Shown here one piece after another: positions 25,467-33,332 of a DNA stretch of 33,332 nucleotides (its first letter is position 1; the number at the start of each line of letters is the position of its first letter). The DNA is from an uncultured Pseudohongiella sp. GTDB lineage: Bacteria > Pseudomonadota > Gammaproteobacteria > Pseudomonadales > Pseudohongiellaceae. The stretch covers positions 1 to 33,332 of the forward strand of contig CACJWK010000026.1 of NCBI GenBank assembly GCA_902597095.1, written 5' to 3'. The notes under the pieces are model-generated. The model saw only the letters and a program-made list of their open reading frames with translations. It did no database searches and was not told the DNA's origin. Position numbers and translations under genes: made by a program.

Positions 25467-26162
25467 CTACCGAATTTCCAGCAGTTCAACGTCAAAGATA
25501 AGTGCCGAATTAGGCGGGATAGCCGGTGTTGGGGATGCCTCACCATAAGCAAGGCCCGGCGGGATGAACAAGCGCCACTTGTCTCCCACCTTCATAAGTT
25601 GCAAAGCTTCAGTCCAACCGGCGATAACCTGAGAAACACCAAAAGTCGCCGGCTCTCCCCGGTCAACAGAGCTGTCAAAAACAGTACCATCAGTCAGGGT
25701 GCCATGGTAATGCGCTAACACCGAATCAGTGGTGGTGGGCGATTCACCATCGCCAGACGCCAAGACCTGATATTGCAGACCTGAAGGCAAAGTAACAACG
25801 CCATCTTGCTGGCCATTTTCAGCCAAAAATGCTTCGCTGGCGGCCAGATTATCGGCCAGTGCAGACTGCGCTTGCTCCTGCTGCTGCTGCACAAATGACT
25901 GGATTGCAGCCATCATTGCTGCCTCATCCAGTTGTACAGTGTCGCCGAGTGCATCACTCAGGCCGGCCATGAAAGCGTCGACCTGCACATTTGCCGTAAT
26001 ACCCTGCTCCATCAGGTTCATACCAATATTCACCCCGATGGAATATCCCACCTGATTGTCAGCATCCTCCAGATCAATCTCTGACTGAGCTGACACAGCC
26101 ATCATAGCCCCAAGTGTCACTAGCAATAGCATTGCCTTCGCTGTCACAGTGTATGTTTTCAT
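25467..26162 (-). CDS. FKBP-type peptidyl-prolyl cis-trans isomerase, periplasmic
   Basis: A 231-residue Mip/FkpA-like isomerase. ATG 26162 with AAGGA seven bases upstream gives a signal peptide (MKTYTVTAKAMLLLVTLGAM...VSAQ). Residues about 30-120 form the helical FKBP N-terminal dimerisation domain (VGYSIGVNIGMNLMEQGI). The C-terminal FKBP domain reads VLAHYHGTLTDGTVFDSS, FGVSQVIAGWTEALQLMKVG, WRLFIPPGLAYGE and IPPNSALIFDVELLEI. It lacks a lipobox, so it should be soluble in the periplasm, helping outer-membrane or secreted protein folding. It is probably cotranscribed with the M18 aminopeptidase gene. Confidence 0.92.
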   Translation of the reverse strand: MKTYTVTAKAMLLLVTLGAMMAVSAQSEIDLEDADNQVGYSIGVNIGMNLMEQGITANVQVDAFMAGLSDALGDTVQLDEAAMMAAIQSFVQQQQEQAQSALADNLAASEAFLAENGQQDGVVTLPSGLQYQVLASGDGESPTTTDSVLAHYHGTLTDGTVFDSSVDRGEPATFGVSQVIAGWTEALQLMKVGDKWRLFIPPGLAYGEASPTPAIPPNSALIFDVELLEIR

Positions 26163-26277
26163 ACCAATTTCCTTCAATTCATCGGACAATTACCACAGAC
26201 CAGCGCGATATCCAGCCTTCAGCTGCAAGTCCGCGATGCTACCCGAGAAGCGTGAAAATTTCCACAAAGGCACTGAC

Positions 26278-26823
26278 TTGATCTCCCCGAGCAATTCCAA
26301 CAGAACGGCAATCCCCTCTGGCCTCACCATCGCCACGGCATTGCTGGCGTTTTTGACCGCCTGCTCCCAACCGTTAGCTATCTCCATCAACAATCGCGCA
26401 GTGTACGACCCTCGGGAGCGGTTGCTGGAAAATGAAACACTCGATGCAGACCTGCAGGGATGCATTAACCTTGCACTCAGACAGCAGAATCTCTCAAACC
26501 CCTCAGAGATCACGGCGCTCTCTTGCGCCAATTCTGAAATACAAACTCTGGACAACATCGGCCTTCTTTCCCGGCTGCGATTCCTCGATGTCAGCGGAAA
26601 TCAGATTACGAACATCACACCGCTGGAGGCTCTGCCGGAGCTGAGCGGAATCAATTTGGCAAACAATCAGATCGCCGAAATCGGCCCGTTATTTAACCTG
26701 CCCAGTCTGACATCCGTTTTACTTGAGGGAAATGGCGCAATACCCTGCACGCAGTTGCGATTGCTCCAGCAGAAGCTTGAGCGCACATTCAGCCTGCCTA
26801 ATCGCTGCTCACCCCAGAGCTGA
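26278..26823 (+). CDS. Small leucine-rich-repeat lipoprotein
   Basis: Function unrecognised. From TTG 26278 (AAAGG seven bases upstream) it is 181 residues. It begins with a lipoprotein signal ending in the lipobox LTAC (AIPSGLTIATALLAFLTACS). An in-frame ATG at 26236 is an alternative but has no ribosome binding site and lengthens the signal. After a linker (CINLALRQQNLSNPSEITAL) come two to three 22-residue leucine-rich repeats of the internalin/SDS22 type: LRFLDVSGNQITNITPL, LSGINLANNQIAEIGPL and LTSVLLEGN. The C-terminus carries two Cys (IPCTQLRLL and PNRCSP). It is divergent from the FKBP gene and its 3' end overlaps miaE by 15 bases. Such proteins usually bind a partner in the periplasm or at the surface. 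Confidence 0.75.
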   Translation: MISPSNSNRTAIPSGLTIATALLAFLTACSQPLAISINNRAVYDPRERLLENETLDADLQGCINLALRQQNLSNPSEITALSCANSEIQTLDNIGLLSRLRFLDVSGNQITNITPLEALPELSGINLANNQIAEIGPLFNLPSLTSVLLEGNGAIPCTQLRLLQQKLERTFSLPNRCSPQS

Positions 26824-27459
26824 GGCCAGTGGCGTTCCGCTGTGGAAGCGAAACGTCTCATCCGGAGCGAGAATGAGGTTTTTCTCCACTTCTCCGAAAA
26901 ACTCCAGCCTCGCATCCACTTCGGCGTGACCGGTCTCATAGGCAAGCATCAGATAATCCTGAAAGTGTCTCGCCTCCGAGCGCAGCAGATTGCGATAAAA
27001 CTTGCTTAACTCCGGGTCAAGCACTTGCGCTAACATCTCGAATCGTTCACAGGAGCGCGCTTCGATATAGGCTCCGATCAGGAGAGTATCGACCAGCGCC
27101 AGAGATTCTGAATGAGAGATGTGTTGACGCAATCCGGCCGCATAACGAGACGGTGTAATCTGCGTATACTTGATGCCCCGCTCCCTCATGAGCTCAACCA
27201 CTTGCTGAAAATGGAGGAGCTCTTCTCTGGCCAACTGAGACATTTTTGCCAGCAACGTAGCATTGTCTGTGTAGCGGTACATCAGCTTCATCGCGGTAGC
27301 GGCTGCTTTCTTTTCGCAGTTAGCATGGTCAATCAACAGCTCTTCAGGATGATTCAGCGCTTCTGCCAACCATTCGTCCGGTGTTTCACAGCACAGAAAA
27401 CTGCAAACTGGCTCGGTAAAAGCGGCACCAGCTGCACGGCACTCAGTGGCGCGTATCAT
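26809..27459 (-). CDS. miaE: tRNA 2-methylthio-N6-isopentenyladenosine(37) hydroxylase
   Basis: MiaE is a ferritin-like di-iron monooxygenase that hydroxylates ms2i6A37 in UNN-reading tRNAs. From ATG 27459 (GGAG eight bases upstream) it is 216 residues. Iron ligands are suggested by E49 (ANCEKKAA), E80 and H83 (AREELLHF) and the second set ERFEML and SEARHFQDY. The longer in-frame ORF starting at 27573 lies inside rmuC and is not needed. It overlaps rmuC by 17 bases and is the last gene of the tusA-to-miaE run. It implies that MiaA and MiaB are encoded elsewhere. Confidence 0.93.
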   Translation of the reverse strand: MIRATECRAAGAAFTEPVCSFLCCETPDEWLAEALNHPEELLIDHANCEKKAAATAMKLMYRYTDNATLLAKMSQLAREELLHFQQVVELMRERGIKYTQITPSRYAAGLRQHISHSESLALVDTLLIGAYIEARSCERFEMLAQVLDPELSKFYRNLLRSEARHFQDYLMLAYETGHAEVDARLEFFGEVEKNLILAPDETFRFHSGTPLASALG

Positions 27460-28843
27460 CTTCAACACTCCCTTCGATACCTTGTTCAGGCTGAGGTGCC
27501 GCCTCAGTCTCACCAACATCATCTGCCACATCAATAAGCTTGGCACTTTGCTTCTTGCTTGTCTTCGCCCCAAGTTGCCTGAGCGCCTCCGCCCGTCTGA
27601 CCAGATTACCGCGACCCGAAATCAGTTTATTTTTCGCTTTCTCAAAACTTTTTCGTGTCGCGTCAATGCGCCCGCCCACTTCTTCAAGATCCTCAACGAA
27701 GGCCACGAACTTGTCGTAGAGCGCACCCGCACGGTCAGCAATTTCGTTGGCATTCTGATTCTGCTGCGCCAGCCGCCAAAGATTCTGTACAGTCCTGAGC
27801 GTAGTCAGCAGCGTTGAGGGCACAACAAAAATAATATTTCTCTCGAAAGCATACTGGAACAGATCGCGGTCCACCTGCACTGCTGCACTGTAAGCAGCCT
27901 CAACGGGCATAAACAGAAACACATAGTCCAGCGAATTTATCCCAGAGAGGTTTTGATAATCCTTAGCTGACAGTGTTTTAACGTGCTGCCGGATCGACGT
28001 AATGTGCTGCTTTAACAGCGCATCCTTGTCAGCCCCCTGCTCACTTGAACAGAAAGCATCCCAGGCTTTGAGCGACACTTTCGAATCAATCACGATATCG
28101 CGGGACTCCGGCAAATGAACGATAACATCCGGCTGAGATTTACTTCCGTCTTCCCCCTTCAGTGCAACCTGTACTTCATATTCACGCCCTTTCGTAAGGC
28201 CAGACTTTTCAAGAATCGATTCCAGCACAAACTCACCCCACGTGCCCTGCGCTTTGTTATCGGATTTCAGAGCATTGGTGAGATTGATCGCATCTTCACT
28301 GATCTTGTTATTCAGATCCTGTAGAGCCTTAATTTCCCGGACCAGGGAAAAGCGCTCTTTGGATTCCTTGTCGTATGTTTCTTCGACACGCTTTTCAAAT
28401 TGCGTTATTTTTTCATGAAGCGGCGACAGCAGCGCCGCAATATTTTCCTTACTGCTCTGGCTAAGGCTTTTACTTTTTGCCTCCAGCAGGTCATTAGCCA
28501 TATTCTTAAATGACTCTCCGAGCTGCTCTTTCGAACTCTCGATAAACGCGAGCTTTTCTTCGAATTGATCTCGTTCCAGCTCTGAACGGGCGTGCAAGCC
28601 CGCCAGTTCCTCTTTCGATTTCGTCAAATGTGACTGGCTTGTTGCAAGTGCCTCTTTCAGCCCAGCGAGCTCGGCATGAGACAGCGCTAACTCCATTTCC
28701 TTGGAATTGAGTTTTTCTATGGCAGCGGTCTGTTCGATTCGGGATTGATTCAGTTTCGCAAACAGGAGAAACACACAGATGACCAGAGCGAGCGCGACAA
28801 CCACCGGGACAAAGACAAGCAGTGGGAGAAGCGTTTCATTCAC
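27443..28843 (-). CDS. rmuC: DNA recombination protein RmuC
   Basis: RmuC is a membrane-anchored coiled-coil protein with a nuclease-like core that limits rearrangements at inverted repeats. At 466 residues it has an N-terminal membrane segment (about 6-27), a long coiled coil to about residue 190, and the RmuC core (QGTWGEFVLESILEKSGL, PDVIVHLPESRDIVIDSKVS, FLFMPVEAAYSAAV, IIFVVPSTLLTTLRTVQNLW). The start is GTG 28843, as the nearby ATG is out of frame. The C-terminal 50 residues are acidic and variable. It sits between bamC and miaE, overlapping the latter. Confidence 0.93.
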   Translation of the reverse strand: MNETLLPLLVFVPVVVALALVICVFLLFAKLNQSRIEQTAAIEKLNSKEMELALSHAELAGLKEALATSQSHLTKSKEELAGLHARSELERDQFEEKLAFIESSKEQLGESFKNMANDLLEAKSKSLSQSSKENIAALLSPLHEKITQFEKRVEETYDKESKERFSLVREIKALQDLNNKISEDAINLTNALKSDNKAQGTWGEFVLESILEKSGLTKGREYEVQVALKGEDGSKSQPDVIVHLPESRDIVIDSKVSLKAWDAFCSSEQGADKDALLKQHITSIRQHVKTLSAKDYQNLSGINSLDYVFLFMPVEAAYSAAVQVDRDLFQYAFERNIIFVVPSTLLTTLRTVQNLWRLAQQNQNANEIADRAGALYDKFVAFVEDLEEVGGRIDATRKSFEKAKNKLISGRGNLVRRAEALRQLGAKTSKKQSAKLIDVADDVGETEAAPQPEQGIEGSVEDDTRH

Positions 28844-28884
28844 AAGGGACGGTCCGGGACAGAAGGTGCAGGACGGTGGGCTGG

Positions 28885-29979
28885 TCAGGATAAATTATCA
28901 TTAATAACTTGCAGCAGTTCTTGGTTCAGTTCTCCCGATTCAGGATTGCTGACAAGGGCTTCAGTGATGACATTCACTACGGCACCCGTCTCAAGAATAC
29001 GGACACTGAAATCCTGGGCTTCATTCGGCTCGATTCCCTCCCCACGGCCCAATAATCTGCCGAACCAGCCGGGAGGGTCGACCTCATCAGCTGCGCCGGC
29101 AAATCTGACGTTAATCACAGACTGATCACGGTTCTCATCGAGGATATCAATCTCGGCGCTTTGCAGAGCCTGGCGCACCTGAACCCATGCTCTGTTGTAG
29201 TCCAGCTTCAACTCCAAAATCGGATCGCCCGCGCTACCAGTAACGATGTTCGCCTTGCTTTCAGCCTGAATGGTGCCGGCCAGTAAGCTGGCGGAAGACG
29301 CCTGGTAAATGTCATTCCGATCAGCCAGGAACTGAGACACCGAACGCAACATGTCCTGTTCCAGATCCAATGAGGAAGACTCTTCCGGCCAGGCTACGAC
29401 CATCGGTACCGGATCCTCACGAAGATTCTGTAAATGGGTGACGTATATTTCGGAATACCCCGAATGCAACCCGGGCTCAATCCGAATCTGGTACTTGTGG
29501 CGGTTTTCCTGATCCAGTCCGATTTCCACCCAGGAAGTCTCCAGTATGCCTGCACTCGGATTTTCATAGTCGAGAGCAATCTGAAGCTCTGTCCAGTAAT
29601 CCCTGATCAGTGGCCACACCTGCCCTGGTGTCGCATCAATGAGAATCCAACGCACACCAGACAAACTCTGGATGACGACGCCTTCACGACGGCGCTCCTC
29701 GATGGGTCTGGGCAGCGGGATTTCTTCGAAGGCTTCCGCGTCTGCGGAATAAGGCTCCGGGATCACATAAAGCTGATCAATTGTGTAACTGTCTAATTCT
29801 GCGGGTATCCGCATATCCGGAATTACCTGCGCCGCCTGATATCCACCTTCGTCAGCAAACAGGCCGTTTTCCCCGCCGAACCAAGCGCTATCACCACCAA
29901 TGAGTCCGCACGAACTCAGGAACAAAGCCGAACTCAGCAGAAGCAACGGTCCCTTCAGATAAGCGCTAAACAGTTTCAT
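28885..29979 (-). CDS. bamC: Outer membrane assembly lipoprotein BamC
   Basis: BamC is an accessory lipoprotein of the BAM complex that inserts outer-membrane beta-barrels. From ATG 29979 (AGG eight bases upstream) it is 364 residues. It has a signal peptide ending in the lipobox LSSC, an unstructured N-terminal stretch with the proline-rich conserved PDMRIPAELDSYTIDQLYVI that contacts BamD, and two helix-grip domains (WILIDATPGQVWPLIRDYW and KLDYNRAWVQVRQAL). It directly follows dapA, as in E. coli. Confidence 0.9.
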   Translation of the reverse strand: MKLFSAYLKGPLLLLSSALFLSSCGLIGGDSAWFGGENGLFADEGGYQAAQVIPDMRIPAELDSYTIDQLYVIPEPYSADAEAFEEIPLPRPIEERRREGVVIQSLSGVRWILIDATPGQVWPLIRDYWTELQIALDYENPSAGILETSWVEIGLDQENRHKYQIRIEPGLHSGYSEIYVTHLQNLREDPVPMVVAWPEESSSLDLEQDMLRSVSQFLADRNDIYQASSASLLAGTIQAESKANIVTGSAGDPILELKLDYNRAWVQVRQALQSAEIDILDENRDQSVINVRFAGAADEVDPPGWFGRLLGRGEGIEPNEAQDFSVRILETGAVVNVITEALVSNPESGELNQELLQVINDNLS

Positions 29980-30007
29980 TCCCAAAACCTACGTCTGTAG
30001 CATCAAT

Positions 30008-30907
30008 TCAAATGTCAAGATCGATTTCTATTCCGGCAGCAGCCAGAGCGTTGCTAACTTGGACATGATATCTCACACTGAGTTCCACCAATGGCAGCCT
30101 CAGCGCGGGGGATATCAGGCCCATTTTCGCCAGAGCCCACTTCACCGGCACCGGGTTTCCTTCCAAAAACAGCGTTTCATGCAGCGCAGTCAGAGTGCCG
30201 GCAAGCCGCTCTGCTTCCGTCCGGTCTCCAGCTAAGGCAGCAGCACACATTTGGCTCATCAACAACGGAACCACATTGGCAGTGACCGAAATCGTGCCGT
30301 CTGCCCCGGCAAGAATAAGCTCCCGGGACAGCCCGTCCTCGCCACTGTATACCGTCAGTCTGTCTCCGTAAGCCTCGATCAGCTTGAGTCCCGTTTGCAG
30401 GTCCCCCGTAGCATCTTTAATGCCTATAATGTTGTCGAACTCAGTCAGACGCCCGATTGTTTCTAAGGAGAGATCGCAAGCAGTCCGGCCCGGCACATTG
30501 TAGAGAATTTGCGGTATGTCGACTGATTCGGCAATCACTTTAAAGTGTTGATAGAGCCCTTCTTGTGACGGTCTGGTGTAGTAGGGAGTCACCAGCAGCG
30601 CTGCGTCGGCACCGGACTTCGCCGCATTCAAGGTAAATTCGAGTGCCTCATGGGTGTTGTTAGAGCCCGTTCCCGCAATTACCGGTATCCGATGATTCAC
30701 GTAGGACACACTATGGCCGACCAGCTCGCAGTGCTCCGCAGGACTTAACGTGGCAGATTCACCGGTTGTACCGACTACGACGATTGCATTGGTACCGGAT
30801 TCGATGTGCCAGTCAAGCAAGCGCTCGAGCGCGCGCAGATCAACCGCGCCAGGCTCTGTCATCGGCGTCACGATCGCAACTAAACTACCCTGAATTCGCG
30901 TTTTCAA
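30008..30907 (-). CDS. dapA: 4-hydroxy-tetrahydrodipicolinate synthase
   Basis: DapA condenses pyruvate with aspartate semialdehyde, the first committed step of lysine and diaminopimelate synthesis. At 299 residues it is normal length. Catalytic features are VVGTTGESATL (Thr pair), VTPYYTRPSQEGLY (Tyr), the Schiff-base lysine in IIGIKDATGDL, and AGADGTISVTANV. The start is TTG 30907, since no ATG is in frame near the homologous N-terminus (MKTRIQGSLVAIVTPM). It is 66 bases after perM and 28 before bamC. Confidence 0.95.
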   Translation of the reverse strand: MKTRIQGSLVAIVTPMTEPGAVDLRALERLLDWHIESGTNAIVVVGTTGESATLSPAEHCELVGHSVSYVNHRIPVIAGTGSNNTHEALEFTLNAAKSGADAALLVTPYYTRPSQEGLYQHFKVIAESVDIPQILYNVPGRTACDLSLETIGRLTEFDNIIGIKDATGDLQTGLKLIEAYGDRLTVYSGEDGLSRELILAGADGTISVTANVVPLLMSQMCAAALAGDRTEAERLAGTLTALHETLFLEGNPVPVKWALAKMGLISPALRLPLVELSVRYHVQVSNALAAAGIEIDLDI

Positions 30908-30973
30908 TGGATGCTGAGCCTGGGGAAATGTAACAGAGGGAGCGCAGATTCTATCACAGGCGCCGAAACGCAG

Positions 30974-32050
30974 TCATTCGTTCAAGTCCGGCGTCTTCGC
31001 CTGTACCCGACTCGGCCACGCGTTAATGATGGCCTTGATGAAGGTTGCCAGCGGGATGGCGAAAAATACCCCTGCCAGCCCCCAGATACCGCCGAAGACC
31101 AGAACCGCCGCGATGATCGCAACCGGATGCAGGTCATTTGCTTCAGAAAAAATCACCGGAACCAAAACATTCCCATCCAAGATTTGCAGGATCAGATAAG
31201 CGATCATTACCGTGTAGAATTCACTGCCGATTCCCCATTGAACATAAGCGACTGCTGCAACCGGAACCGTGACCACAGTCGCGCCAATGTAAGGCACGAT
31301 GACGGACAACCCGATGAGCACGGACAACAGCAGCGCGTAGTTCATGCCGAGCACGATGAAGAGCAGATAAGCGGCTCCTCCCGCAATTGATACCTCGATG
31401 AACTTGCCGCGAATATAGTTGGAGATCTGCTCATCCATCTCCTTCCAGATCCGAATCATCAGCGGACGGTTACGTGGCAGAAAATTGCCCGCCCAAAGCA
31501 CCAAATCCTCTTTGTCTTTCATGACGAAAAACACCAGAATGGGCACCAGTACCAGGAAAATCACCCAGCCAAACACGTTCGGCAGACTTGCCAGTGAATA
31601 TTCGAGGATTCTCTGGCCAAAGCCACCTACCTCACCACCAAGACCATCGATGAACGTCTCGACCTGATTTTCAGAAAATAGCGTGGGGTAATTCTGAGGC
31701 AGCGATACCAATGTAGCCTGCCAGTCACGCAGAAGCTTGGGTATTTCGTTTGCCAGCAGCCTCAGTTGGTCCCATGCTCTTGGCAAGAGATACAGCAACA
31801 TGACCGCGAAGAGGCTGATAAACAACGTATAAACAAAAAAGAAAGCCAGACGCGCAGAAGCACCATGGCGCAGCAACAGATTCACCAGACCCTGCATCAG
31901 ATAGGCTATGACAATTGCGGCAATGAGAGGCGCTAGAATCTCTCCGATCAGCACCAGCAGGATAAAGCCAACGGCCAACAGGATAAGAAGGATGAGGGAT
32001 TCTTCGTCGTGAAAATATCGATCAAAGAAGTCGTTAAGAAGTTTCTTCAT
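30974..32050 (-). CDS. perM: AI-2E (PerM) family transporter-like membrane protein
   Basis: A 358-residue polytopic inner-membrane protein of the PF01594 family (PerM/YdiK/TqsA). It has membrane segments at about 18-58, 68-90, 150-180 and several after 215, with a soluble stretch between. Conserved segments are LPRNRPLMIRIWKEMDEQI, YIRGKFIEVSIAGG, LSVIVPYIGA and GLAGVFFAIPLATFIKAII. The transported substrate is not established for this branch. It lies between tusA and dapA, close to the BepA-like gene, as perM and bepA are neighbours in E. coli. Confidence 0.88.
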   Translation of the reverse strand: MKKLLNDFFDRYFHDEESLILLILLAVGFILLVLIGEILAPLIAAIVIAYLMQGLVNLLLRHGASARLAFFFVYTLFISLFAVMLLYLLPRAWDQLRLLANEIPKLLRDWQATLVSLPQNYPTLFSENQVETFIDGLGGEVGGFGQRILEYSLASLPNVFGWVIFLVLVPILVFFVMKDKEDLVLWAGNFLPRNRPLMIRIWKEMDEQISNYIRGKFIEVSIAGGAAYLLFIVLGMNYALLLSVLIGLSVIVPYIGATVVTVPVAAVAYVQWGIGSEFYTVMIAYLILQILDGNVLVPVIFSEANDLHPVAIIAAVLVFGGIWGLAGVFFAIPLATFIKAIINAWPSRVQAKTPDLNE

Positions 32051-32076
32051 AGGCGACAGATAATTGCCCGGCTAAA

Positions 32077-32307
32077 TCAGCCCCGTTGAATCCAGAAAGT
32101 GTAGACACCTTCATCATTCTGAAACTCAAGAATTTGATGATCGCTGCGCTCAACAAAAAGCGAGAAGTCCTTTTCGGACGCAGGATCCGTTGCCACAACC
32201 TTTAATATCTGCAAGGGTGCCAATTCATTTAACGCCAGCTTCGCTTTCAGCAGCGGCATCGGGCACGACAGGCCGGTGACGTCTAATTCTTGGTGTACTT
32301 CTTTCAT
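32077..32307 (-). CDS. tusA: TusA-like sulfur carrier protein
   Basis: A 76-residue sulfur carrier with the TusA fold. The persulfide cysteine is C15 in the CPxP motif (DVTGLSCPMPLLKAKLAL). TusA relays sulfur from IscS toward tRNA 2-thiolation, and relatives feed molybdenum-cofactor enzymes. From recollection, the arrangement bepA-like / tusA-like / perM resembles the Pseudomonas PA1005-PA1007 region, where the TusA-like protein affects molybdoenzymes, so this copy may not be the tRNA-specific TusA. It is 26 bases upstream of perM and divergent from the protease gene. Confidence 0.88.
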   Translation of the reverse strand: MKEVHQELDVTGLSCPMPLLKAKLALNELAPLQILKVVATDPASEKDFSLFVERSDHQILEFQNDEGVYTFWIQRG

Positions 32308-32434
32308 GCAGGCTATGGTATCAAGCGTTGGGGCCGGCTGACCATGACAAACTCAGCTAATTTATCGATAAGTCACTCATACAACTGCATTATTTATGAT
32401 AACCTCGACCCATCCTGGACATAGATGACACTGA

Positions 32435-33332
32435 ATGTCGTACCGTACTTTCTCATTAAATTCTCTAGGCATTTACCTTTACTTTGGTGCGGCCGTCTGT
32501 CTGGCGCAGCCCGAACTGCCACGCCTCGGTGATCGCATTTCAGGGACGGTGTCTCTGGATCAGGAATATGTGATGGGGCAGCAGTTCCTGAGCCGGTTGC
32601 GACGTGGCGCACCGACGATACCTGACGCACTGCTTAACACCTACCTCGAAAGCATCTCCTATCGGCTGGCCGCTCGAAGTCAGCTGACGGACCGCCGCCT
32701 GTCATTTGTGATCATCGACAGTGAGGAGATCAATGCGTTTGCCGCGCCCGGAGGCATTATCGGAGTAAATACCGGTCTGTTTCTGAACGCTCACAGTGAG
32801 GCAGAGTTTGCTTCTGTCATGGGACATGAAATCGCCCATGTCAGCCAGAGGCACTTCGCCAGAGGTGTCGATGAAGCACAAGCCGGCCGCGTTGGTCACC
32901 TCGCATCTCTGCTTGCCAGCGTATTGGTGATGGCGACCTCAGATGGCGGACACGGTGCAGCGGCGCTGGGAGCTGCGCAGGGTCTTGCAATGGATCGGCA
33001 GCTAAGATTCAGCCGCAGCAATGAACAAGAAGCTGACCGTATTGGTCAGGACACCCTCTACAATGCGGGCTTCGATCCGGGCGCTCAGGCGCGAATGTAT
33101 GAACGTCTGCTCGCGGCCAACCGGTTTGGACGTCGCCCGCCAGAATTTTTACTCACCCATCCGCTGACAGAGTCTCGTATTTCAGACAGCCGAGGCCGCG
33201 CCTTGCGCTACCCACAGCGCGACTATGCGGACAGCTTGAATTATCGGATCATGAGAGCCCGCGTCATCGGACACTACGCTCAGGACAAAGCCGCACTGGT
33301 CCTTGATTCGGAACAAAATCTGGAAAACAGCA
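32435..33332 (+). CDS. bepA: BepA-like M48 metalloprotease, partial (3' end off window)
   Basis: A periplasmic zinc protease/chaperone that helps assemble or degrade outer-membrane proteins such as LptD and BAM substrates. The ATG at 32435 opens a frame of 299 codons with no stop before the edge. A signal peptide is predicted at residues 1-25 (FGAAVCLAQ). The M48 site is H131-E-I-A-H135 in VMGHEIAHVSQRHFARG, with the third ligand in RSNEQEADRIG, and RPPEFLLTHPLTESRISD is characteristic. The C-terminal TPR domain expected in BepA lies outside the window. No good ribosome binding site is visible, so the start is less certain than the identity. Confidence 0.9.
   Translation, partial: MSYRTFSLNSLGIYLYFGAAVCLAQPELPRLGDRISGTVSLDQEYVMGQQFLSRLRRGAPTIPDALLNTYLESISYRLAARSQLTDRRLSFVIIDSEEINAFAAPGGIIGVNTGLFLNAHSEAEFASVMGHEIAHVSQRHFARGVDEAQAGRVGHLASLLASVLVMATSDGGHGAAALGAAQGLAMDRQLRFSRSNEQEADRIGQDTLYNAGFDPGAQARMYERLLAANRFGRRPPEFLLTHPLTESRISDSRGRALRYPQRDYADSLNYRIMRARVIGHYAQDKAALVLDSEQNLENS

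Noticed and set aside
1..33332. CRISPR arrays, insertion sequences, toxin-antitoxin pairs, phage structural genes
   Set aside because: No regularly spaced repeats, transposase motifs, paired small ORFs with recognisable toxin motifs or phage genes were found; apart from the recombinase-like remnant near tRNA-His the window is housekeeping.

Overview
The window is a chromosomal segment of a gammaproteobacterium, probably an aquatic or marine heterotroph; the genus cannot be fixed from the sequence alone. The evidence is the set of gene neighbourhoods: glnS-cysS divergent from ppiB-lpxH, prfB-lysS with the RF2 frameshift, dapA-bamC, and tusA-perM divergent from a BepA-type protease. All are Pseudomonas/Enterobacteria-like arrangements. 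Almost every gene is a housekeeping gene at full family length, and coding density is very high, with many stop/start overlaps.

Layout. (1) 1-1368: an AT-richer stretch that looks accessory. It holds the 5' part of a membrane-anchored beta-propeller gene running off the left edge, then a decayed tyrosine-recombinase-like tail that ends next to the 3' end of a tRNA gene. (2) 1369-4803, minus strand: tRNA-His and tRNA-Pro behind a strong promoter, then cysS and glnS. (3) 4946-6250, plus strand: ppiB and lpxH; a DUF1289 gene converges on them. (4) 7203-9797: acnB behind a 459-bp leader/intergenic region. (5) 9946-16861, minus strand: tRNA-Val, tRNA-Asp, a PLP-dependent D-cysteine desulfhydrase/ACC deaminase-like gene, nadK, a GlpG rhomboid, DUF1315, DUF2797 and pepN, tightly packed and possibly one long transcriptional unit. 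(6) 17067-17423: a queD homologue that has lost its start codon and carries an in-frame amber codon. (7) 17454-22025, minus strand: prfB-lysS-ung-FAD reductase, chained by overlaps. (8) mnmC (plus) converging on FKBP-apeB (minus). (9) A small leucine-rich-repeat lipoprotein (plus) converging on tusA-perM-dapA-bamC-rmuC-miaE (minus), with a divergent, right-truncated BepA-like metalloprotease.

Functional themes. Translation and tRNA biology dominate: cysS, glnS, lysS, prfB, four tRNAs, and the modification genes mnmC, miaE, tusA and the broken queD. Envelope genes are bamC, bepA, lpxH, a periplasmic FKBP, and glpG. No CRISPR array, defence island, insertion sequence or biosynthetic cluster was found. 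The least ordinary items are the queD pseudogene (two independent lesions), the recombinase remnant plus membrane propeller beside tRNA-His, and the unexplained LRR lipoprotein. I do not see convincing evidence of a wholly new biological system here.
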